DNA from: Ovis canadensis
Taxonomy: Eukaryota; Chordata; Mammalia; Artiodactyla; Bovidae
Length of the DNA: 64,000 nucleotides
Assembly (NCBI RefSeq): GCF_042477335.2
Contig: NC_091253.1
Span: 93,324,501-93,388,500, forward strand
Direction: 5' to 3'
Shown here: positions 57,003 to 64,000 of the stretch, piece after piece
Layout of the letters: the number at the start of each line of letters is the position of its first letter
Position numbering within the stretch: the first letter of the stretch is position 1
Made by a program: the position numbers and the translations under genes
The notes under the pieces: model-generated
Told to the model about the DNA's origin: nothing
Seen by the model: the letters and a program-made list of their open reading frames with translations, nothing else
Database searches by the model: none

Positions 57003-57275
57003 GAGAAGGAAATGGCAACCCACTCCAGTATTCTTGCCTAGAGAATCCTGTGGCCAGAGGAGCCTGGTGGGCTGCTGTCCATAGGGTCGCACAGAGTTGG
57101 ACACGACTGAAGCGACTTAGCATGCATGCATGCATTGGAGAGGGAGATGGCAACCCACTCCAGCGTTTATGCCCGGAGAATCCCAGGGACAGAGGAGCCT
57201 GGTGGGCTGCTATCTATGGGGTCGCGCAGAGTTGGACACGACTGAAGCGACTTAGTAGCAGCAGCAGCAGCAGCT
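57003..57275 (+). mobile_element. BovA2 SINE (dimer)
   Basis: Two sense Bov-A units joined by a GCATGCATGCATGCATTGG linker, ending in (AGC)6. No clear TSD. Confidence 0.93.
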
Positions 57276-57732
57276 TGTTATCTTGCTTAATATAGGGGCC
57301 TCACGTAAAGAGAGTCGGCTACACAGTTTTGGAAACTATATTGCCTTTTGCTGAAGGTTTGAAGTTGCCACAATTAAAGTATATAACATATATTAACATA
57401 TGTCATATTTTATGTTGTGATATATCATATAGCATACAAGGAAAATTCCATATAGAGTCCCATTTGATGAGACTGTATGTATAAAAGAGACCTTACATAC
57501 TCTGGAAAATGGTTTGATTTTAAGATTTTAATGTGAAGGTGTAGCCTATTAAAAATGATGGGGGGGGGTTTCCATAATCATTAGATTTTTAAGGAGCTCT
57601 TTTTTCTACCCTGGAACATAAGCTGTTTTGTGAGTCTCTCCCTTGTATTTCCATTTTTAGCATCCAGTTCCTAAACCTGGGTTGGGGAAAACCTCAGCAT
57701 TACGTATACAGGAGGGACAGTAGAAGTGAGGA
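57276..57732. other. Unique sequence, no gene seen
   Basis: G-run of about 9 at 57561-57569. No repeat recognised. Confidence 0.5.
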
Positions 57733-57911
57733 GCGGTCATAAGGTCGAGGCCGCGCAGCCGGCCGCGGGGAGCGCAGCCCGCAGCCCCGCAGTGGGGAGC
57801 GCAGCCCGCAGCCCGCAGCCCCGCAGCGCAGACGCGCGGCCCGCAGCCCCGGAGGGGGGCCGGCGGGCCCAGCGTGCGCTCTGCCGCCGCCTGCGGGAGA
57901 GACGGCGTCTC
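57733..57911. repeat. GC-rich, CpG-dense patch with a 27-bp tandem repeat
   Basis: Two adjacent units start GGGGAGCGCAGCCCGCAGCC at 57767 and 57794, followed by partial copies to about 57850. The block is sharply bounded by AT-rich DNA. No gene or known repeat recognised. It could be a minisatellite or a small CpG island. Confidence 0.6.
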
Positions 57912-58011
57912 CACATCCTTGAGAAACTTGGAAAACAGCCCAACCCAGTAAGACACATCCTCTCACTTTACATAATAAACGTAGTATCAACGGTCATTCG
58001 CTCCACTTCCG

Positions 58012-58067
58012 TCAGTTCAGTTCAGTTCAGTTCAGTCGCTCAGTCGTGTCCGACTCTTTGCGACCGT
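58012..58067 (-). mobile_element. Extremely short BovB 3' tip
   Basis: Only the pentamer tail and about 30 bp of body are present (CAGTCGCTCAGTCGTGTCCG ... TTTGCGACC). BovB is more likely than Bov-A because of the (AGTTC)n tail. Confidence 0.85.
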
Positions 58068-58112
58068 GCTTGTTATTTTAAGGCTTAACCATTTTGGTGG
58101 TTTGGTAGCTGG

Positions 58113-58230
58113 TGGTGAAGTGAAGTTGCCCAGTCGTGTCCGACTCTCTGCGACCCCATGGACTGTAGCCTACCAGGCTCCTCCCTCCCTGGGATTCTCC
58201 AGGCAGGAATACTGGAGTGGGTTGCCATGT
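58113..58230 (-). mobile_element. Bov-A SINE unit
   Basis: Reversed single unit: GTGAAGTTGCCCAGTCGTGT to GAGTGGGTTGCCATG. Confidence 0.9.
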
Positions 58231-58234
58231 ACCT

Positions 58235-59055
58235 CCTTGATTTTATTTTGCCTTCTCATGATGACTAAAGTTGAGCCCTGTTCATGATGTGCCTGTTGTT
58301 CACTGAAATCCCTCTTTTGGGAGATGCATCCTTCAGTTTTTTCACCCATTTTTCCATTGGGTTGTCTGCCTTTTCCTTACCGGTTTGAGTTCTTTAATTC
58401 TGAATGGGAGCACTTTGTCACAAGTTAAAAAAATTTTTTTCCCTCATACTTGAAGTTTCTCTTTTCATTCTTATAACAGTATCTTTTGATGAACAGAGTT
58501 CCTAATTTCAAGGTAAATGGAAATTTTACATTTATTGTAAATATGCACATTTGTAAACTTACTGTAAATTGTGAAGTCCAACTTAACAGTGTCTTCCTTC
58601 ACTGTCAGTCTTTTCTGGGTCTTGTTTAAGAAATCTTGGCCTACGCCAATGTTATGCACATATTTTCCAATGCTATTTTCTAGAAGCTTTATCATTTAAC
58701 CTTTCACATTTAGATCTACCATCTACCTGAAACTGATTTTTATGTAAGGGTGACACTGGGGTGAAGATTCATTTTTTTTATGCTGCACTATTCAGTTGAC
58801 CATTGAGAAACCACGCTTTCCTCACGGTACTGCCCTTGTCATAAATCAGGTGACTGTATATGTATGCCTGTGGCTCTGTTTCTAGTCTCCGTCCCACTGC
58901 CATTTGTTTACCCTTGGGCCACAGACATGTATTTCTTTGGTAATGCAACTATAATAGAAGCAAAATTATTTTTTAAGATCCACAGTTTGTCTGCTGTGTC
59001 TTCTAGCATTCCCAGCAATGTGACAGTATCTTAATGGAGATTCCTGAGGAACTAA
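58235..59055 (-). mobile_element. L1M fragment (ORF2 region)
   Basis: Diverged antisense L1: CCATTTTTCCATTGGGTTGT, AGTATCTTTTGATGAACAGA, AATTGTGAAGTCCAACTTAA, TCTTGGCCTACGCCAATGTT, GTCATAAATCAGGTGACTGT. The order matches the L1 ORF2 3' half read backwards. Confidence 0.75.
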
Positions 59056-59094
59056 TCTAGGTCTTTCTTTCAGAATTAAATATTAATGGGACTT

Positions 59095-59639
59095 ACTACT
59101 ACTAAAGAGCTAAAGAACCTCTTGATGAAAGTGGAAGAGGAGAGTGAAAAGGTTGGCTTAAAACTCAACATTCAGAAAACTAAGATCATGGCATCCAGTC
59201 CCATCACTTCATGGCAAATAGATGGGAAACAATGGAAACAGAGACTTTATTTTTGGGGGCTTCAAAATCACTGCAGATGATGACTGCAGCCATGAAATTA
59301 AGACACTTGCTCCTTGGAAGAAAAGCTATGACAAACCTGGGCAATGTATTAAAAAGCAGAGACATCACTTTGCCAACAAAGATCCTCATAGTCAAAGCTA
59401 TGGTTTTTCCATTAGCCACATATGGATGTGAGAGATGGACCATACAGAAGGCTCAGTGCTGAAGAACTGATGCTTTTGAATTGTGGCGTTGGAGAAGACT
59501 CTTGAGAGTCCCTTAGACTGCAAGGAGAGCAAACCAGTCAATCATAAAGGAAAAAAGTCCTGAATATTCATTAGAAGGACTGATGATGCAGCTGAAACTC
59601 CAATACTTTGGCCACCTGATGCAAAGAACTGATGCATTT
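59095..59639 (+). mobile_element. BovB internal fragment lacking its 3' end
   Basis: Sense polymerase text from AAAGAGCTAAAGAACCTCTT to GGCCACCTGATGCAAAGAAC. It ends at the LTR-like element instead of in the usual tail, and no matching remainder follows that element. Confidence 0.9.
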
Positions 59640-59756
59640 GTGCTGGGGTCCAGCCCTGGTGGATCCAGGGTGATTCGAAGGTGGCGACAGAGTCAGCGTC
59701 CTTGGAAATAACTTATTTAATTACAGATAGAGAGGGATTAGAAAATTAGTAGATAA

Positions 59757-60433
59757 AAAGAGGCTGAATAACTTGGTTTGCATGGAATACCAATCACCAC
59801 CTATGTAGGCCGCAGGCGTCTTCCCATTCTCCCGAAGGAGAGGAGACACTGAGGCCCCCCCGGTCCAATCTTAGAAGCCCAGGCAAAATTAGTAGGCTTG
59901 GTGGGTACCCATGCACCAGATGGGAATTCGGCCAGAAAATAGTAGGAGAGAAAAAGAGGCTGAATAACTTGGTTTACGTGCTGCTGCTGCTGAGTCGCTT
60001 CAGTTGTGCCTGACTCTGTGCGACTCCATAGACGGCAGCCCACCAGGCTCCCCCGTCCTTGGGATTCTCCAGGCAAGAACACTGGAGTGGGTTGCCATTT
60101 CCTTCTCCAATGCAGGAAAGTGAAAAGTGAAAGTGAAGTCGCTCAGTCGTGTCCGACTCCCAGCGACCCCATGGACTGCAGCCTACCAGGCTCCTCCGTC
60201 CATGGGATTTTCCAGGCAAGAGTACTGGAGTGGGGTGCCATGTTTATGTGGGATACCAATAAAATTCCAAGACAAGGAATTTGCACCATCTACGTTGGGC
60301 CACCGGCGCCACTTGAATATCAGAAGGTGCCCCTCCTTAGGCTCCTTCTCTCGTGGGCTTGAAAGCTGGGACAAGTAAGTAGACATGGCGAGCACCCACA
60401 TTCCAGATGGGAATTCAGCCAGAAAAACGGGAA
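59757..60433. repeat. Diverged tandem duplication within the LTR-like element
   Basis: Unit 1 (59757-59945) and unit 2 (59953-60433 minus the SINE) share the start AAAGAGGCTGAATAACTTGG and the end CCAGATGGGAATTC(G/A)GCCAG. Their middles are diverged. Confidence 0.7.
59981..60241 (-). mobile_element. BovA2 SINE nested in the LTR-like element
   Basis: CTG-triplet tail at the left, two reversed Bov-A units. GTTTACGTG (59972-59980) and GTTTATGTG (60242-60250) form a 9-bp TSD with one mismatch. Confidence 0.93.
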
Positions 60434-61059
60434 GCAAGAAAGAACGAACGACATGGGGGAATCAGTCTTTCCAGAAACTGATCGGATTTCTTTATTTTTG
60501 GGTTTGCTTATACACCTTTTGTTACACATAGGGATGAATACAGAGTCACACGGGGGTCAGCAGTCCTGACCTTTATCAAAATCAGGTGCTTTGCATAAAA
60601 AAAAGATCTTAGGGGTTTTACATCATCTTCTGGCCATGAGGCCTGCTGACATTTACGACCCTTTCTTTCTGATAACCAAAAAACTCATTTTTTCCAAGGG
60701 TGCTTTTTCTTAAACCAGGCACCACCCTCCAAATAAAGTTGCATTCCTATAGGGTGAGGGTGTAGTGAGTTACAATCAAGAAAGGAATTTATTTAACCCA
60801 AGGTTAACATGATTAATCTTAAAGGTTAATACTTATTTCTCCTATATGCTAGTTGTATTCATTATAAGAGCAGGGAATATGGAGATTTAGCAGCAAACAT
60901 CAGCCCAACAAATGAAAATCCTTTCCCCTATGGTGCAGGTATGGCTCTGGATTGGTGAGTTTTGGTATCAGAGGCCCGCTTCTGGCTGAGCCCTTTGCTA
61001 CCTCTAAGAATTGGCTAGTCCCAATAGGGCAGTCTCTCCCTAGCCAGGAAAAAAAAAAA

Positions 61060-62289
61060 AAATTAAGATATTAAAATGTAATATACAGAGTATTTGTAAA
61101 AAGCATAAATATACGTATTCAAACTACCTAGAGTACTCAGTGGCCATGCGCTTCATCTCGGAGCTTATACTTTTCCTTTGACTGCACTCGTCTAAATCTT
61201 AGATCAAATACCACTTTGTCAGGTCAAAGCCCTGATGACCAGATACCTAAGAACTTTCCCCACATCATACCCTGGTGGCTGTAGCACTTTTCAGATTGCT
61301 GTGATTTGGTTAACATGCCTGTTTCCTTTACTAATTGTCTTACCCTTCTGAGCACCTCTGGAGTGGGAATGGGAAGCAATGTCACTTGAATGAACATGTA
61401 AGAGAGAAACCCTCCCTTCCAGAGACGATATTCCACTCTCTACTCTTTTTTCTAATGTGTACCACAAAGCACACTTACAGCATGGTGTGAAAGCTCCTTC
61501 TTGCCTCCTTTCATTAAAGGCTGTGACATCAGCCGAGGCCTGTTCCTCATTGAGGCTGGGGAGACTGAAGCAGAAGGCCCAGCATCTTCATTGGTTAACT
61601 ACTGCAATCAGTAGCCACAGTTTTAATATCATAGAATTTATTAGCAAGAAGGCACAAATTTCAAACTAAAGTATATAAAATTCCAGTGTTTATGGTTATT
61701 ATAAGTCTATCCTAATGAATTAATTGTACAAGTTGTAAGCAAAGGATATCATTTCCATTGTAAACGTGTGGAATGAAACTCAAAGATGCCAAATGACTTG
61801 GTGTAAAGTCACAAAGCTTGTGAGTGACAAAGGGCAAAATTTTAATTCAAATACATAGCTTCTGCTATTAAATTTGAAGCATTTTCCATTAAGCCATACT
61901 GCTCTTCCATTTACATTTATTTCCTCTCAGCTTTTATTGTCAATGTTTACAGACAACAAAAAAGTACCTGTTTCACCTGTTTCATGCCTGCAAGCACTGA
62001 ATTAATGGGCACTTTGAATGCTTCTCAGTCTAGGTAAACAGCAGACCTTCTCAAAAGGCAGTTTGGTAGGGAAGCAGCACAAGAAGTAAGCAAACATGGA
62101 CATCACATGATAGAGAATGATGTACAGACTTGTTTTCAGGGCCCGTGCATTTCTAAGGAGGGTACGAAGCACACGGCAGCTTGTAAAGGACCTCTAGGTG
62201 AACCTAGGGTTGCTTCATGATGAAATGACCAAGAGATTTACCAAATGTTTCCATGTTATCAGAAAAATTACGGATATAAGATAAAAAGT
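61060..62289. other. Mostly unique sequence, no gene seen
   Basis: No coding signal. A MIR-like stretch at 61750-61910 is listed separately. Confidence 0.5.
61750..61910 (-). mobile_element. Probable MIR SINE
   Basis: Reversed MIR-like order: GGAATGAAACTCAAAGATGC, GGTGTAAAGTCACAAAGCTT, and CCATTAAGCCATACTGC. Confidence 0.55.
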
Positions 62290-62298
62290 ACAGTGGGT

Positions 62299-62485
62299 GG
62301 GGAGCTTCCCAAGAATCTGCCTGCCAACGCAAGAGACACAGGAGACGCAGGCTTGATCCCTGGATTGAGAAGATTCCCTTGAGGAGGTAATGGCAACCCA
62401 CTCCAGTATTCTTGCCTGGATAATCCCGTGGACAAATGAGCCTGGCAAAAGAGCTGGACATGACTGAGCGACTGAGCACGCATGC
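62299..62485 (+). mobile_element. Bov-tA SINE, head and body partly deleted
   Basis: Short head (GGGAGCTTCCCAAGAATCTG) that lacks the GGTGGCTCAG part, and a body missing about 25 bp before GAGCTGGACATGACTGAG. ACAGTGGGT at 62290-62298 and 62486-62494 is a perfect 9-bp TSD. Confidence 0.92.
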
Positions 62486-62494
62486 ACAGTGGGT

Positions 62495-64000
62495 TGGTGT
62501 TACAGAAACGGACAAAAGACTACAGGTCTAGCAGAGAATTAAGCACGTGATCCCAAAGTTTAAATCATGCAATATGAACACAGCAGTCAACAATACAGGA
62601 AAACCCGAGCGCACTCTTATATACCTCACCAAAGTAAAAATAGTACTGTGCAAAACTACTTCAAATGTCTTTTCTCTGCCTTAATTTATCAGCAGATGAG
62701 CCAACTGACCTGTGTTTTAAAATTTCCACTTAGAAACATTCACATGAATATTAACTTCTCATATGTGGAATGAGAGTTGTTATTTTTTTCATAAGCTTCT
62801 GAGTAGGTGGCTTTACAAATCCAGGCTGGTATGTTTACTTATCTCTGAGCCTTTTAGAAAGGCATCTCTGTACGCCGACCCTTAAGAAAGCAGAATTTCA
62901 GATCCTCAACTTATTAGCCTCCCCTCTTTCTCCTCAGTCATCCTCAAGGTTCCAGTAACGCTTTTAAAGGATTCAGCTTCAGCAATGGCTGGGGACACCA
63001 GATTCAGTAGTGTATTCCTAAATGCTACTTCACAAAATACATACTAAATCAAACAGGAAAGAGAAACACTAATAATATGCTTTATTCTATATTTTCAATT
63101 TGGTAAGATAAACAATATTTACATAGCAATACATTTAAGTATTTACATAGCATTAACCAGAAGGCAGAAAAAAATGTTACTTGACCAATAAGATTACATT
63201 TCTTACTTGAATAAAAGGTGACTTTCAAGTTCACAGTATACAATAAAAAGGATTATTAAAGAGTACTTTGAAAAAAAATGATATCATGCAGAATTATTGG
63301 CTATGTGGCTCAGGCCTAAGTTTGCTTTCAATAAACCACTTTCACATAACATGATAACTTACAGTTCATTTGTTATTTATAATCTTTAAACACAATTGAA
63401 GAGCAAATGTTTGGAAGTGCTTTTAAAATGCTGAGTAATTAAAATGTATAAAAAACTATCGGGGAAAATGTCACATATTACAGCTCAATAATATAAGTGA
63501 TATTTATATATTATAGATATAAATACACTTCATAGAAACAGCATACTTCAGGGAAACAAAGGAATGAGAGTGTACCACTTCACAAACTGCCTATTAATCC
63601 AGTAGTGAATCAGTTCACTGCCAGAGTGAGCAACTGAGTCAGCCCACATACAATTTCAAATATCTAAGTAAACTTGAAAATATTTTCAACATTTATTTAA
63701 CCATAAAATACGTAAAACAAAATGAACTGAAAACTAGGCTTGAACTGGAATCAATTTTTTTTTCAATGTGAGAAAATATACACAAATCTAGTTATAAAAT
63801 AATCTTACAGACACAAATGATGGGGACTGTTTTGATTATCATTTAAAAAATGTTATGCTGAAAGCAATTTAGACTTTTTTTTTGGTCCCATTGTCAGAGC
63901 TATCTAGTTTATGAGCTGGTGAATTAAATACCATGCATAACAGGAAAACAATATTTTTCATTGTATCATATTACATATTCACAAAGCAAGTTTATGTCTC
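62495..64000. other. AT-rich unique sequence, no gene seen
   Basis: No transposon recognised. Repeated TTTATT and TTTACATAG motifs (63080-63160) could suit a minus-strand 3' UTR, but no coding exon is visible. Confidence 0.4.

Larger units (their letters stand above)
59640..61037 (-). mobile_element. ERV LTR-like element with internal duplication
   Basis: It starts TGTGCTGGGGTCCAGCCCTG and ends near CTAGCCAGG and an A-run. I recall this text as a ruminant ERV-type LTR, but the family is not verified. There is no coding frame, TATA-like and polyadenylation-like signals are ambiguous, and orientation is tentative. It contains two related units and a BovA2. Confidence 0.5.

Noticed and set aside
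57657..58088. Overlapping frames of about 100-120 codons on both strands
   Set aside because: They arise from GC-rich tandem repeats in which stop codons are rare. The plus frame also runs into a BovB tip.

Overview
The window is nuclear DNA from a ruminant, most likely a pecoran such as a bovid or deer. The evidence is its repeat content: about twenty BovB (RTE-type LINE) segments, many tRNA-derived Bov-tA SINEs, several BovA2 dimers and CHR-type cetartiodactyl SINEs, on a background of L1, MIR, MER5A, MaLR and ERV LTR pieces. The species cannot be fixed from the sequence. I found no host protein-coding exon, tRNA, rRNA, CRISPR or bacterial-type operon. All long open frames lie in transposable elements or in repeats read backwards.

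Layout. 1-1.3 kb: unique sequence. 1.3-4.9 kb: two BovB copies in opposite orientation; the first keeps most of an endonuclease-reverse transcriptase gene with two lesions. 5-9.6 kb: old repeats, a BovB, and an L1 3' end split by a solo ERV LTR that itself carries a CHR SINE, then an MLT1-like LTR. 10.2-14.2 kb: SINE and LINE nests with target-site duplications (TSDs). 16.1-16.7 kb: BovB and CHR. 17.4 kb: MER5A. 17.9-23.0 kb: the most complex stack, with an antisense L1M split by a sense L1, which is split by an antisense BovB that contains a SINE and an opposing BovB. 23.5-25.7 kb: CHR, L1M, MIR and a BovB in an LTR-like background. 26.1-27.3 kb: MIR, then a CpG-rich non-repetitive patch with promoter-like motifs.

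28.3-33.7 kb: SINEs, MER5A, MIR, a 1 kb BovB, and two LTR-like segments. 33.9-36.3 kb: mostly unique. 36.4-38.6 kb: CHR, two abutting BovB pieces in opposite orientation, and a SINE. 40.2-42.2 kb: four antisense Bov-tA SINEs. 43.6-50.3 kb: CHR, BovB, SINEs, an LTR-like segment, and a SINE carrying a BovB patch that matches a BovB 1.2 kb away. 52.3-55.4 kb: a decayed 2.2 kb BovB and an MLT1 LTR split by another BovB. 56.3-61.0 kb: BovB, BovA2, a small GC-rich tandem patch, antisense L1, and a long ERV LTR-like element with an internal duplication and a nested BovA2. 61-64 kb: largely unique AT-rich sequence.

No genes here work together in a pathway. The window records successive insertions by L1 and BovB, with SINEs mobilised in trans, and the nesting gives their relative order. 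I found no convincing new biological system. The items most worth checking are the nearly intact BovB polymerase, the inverted BovB pairs, the BovB patch inside a SINE, the L1 with an internal deletion, and the two CpG-rich islands at 27.0-27.3 kb and 57.7-57.9 kb. Family names come from recalled consensus sequence, not from a repeat search.
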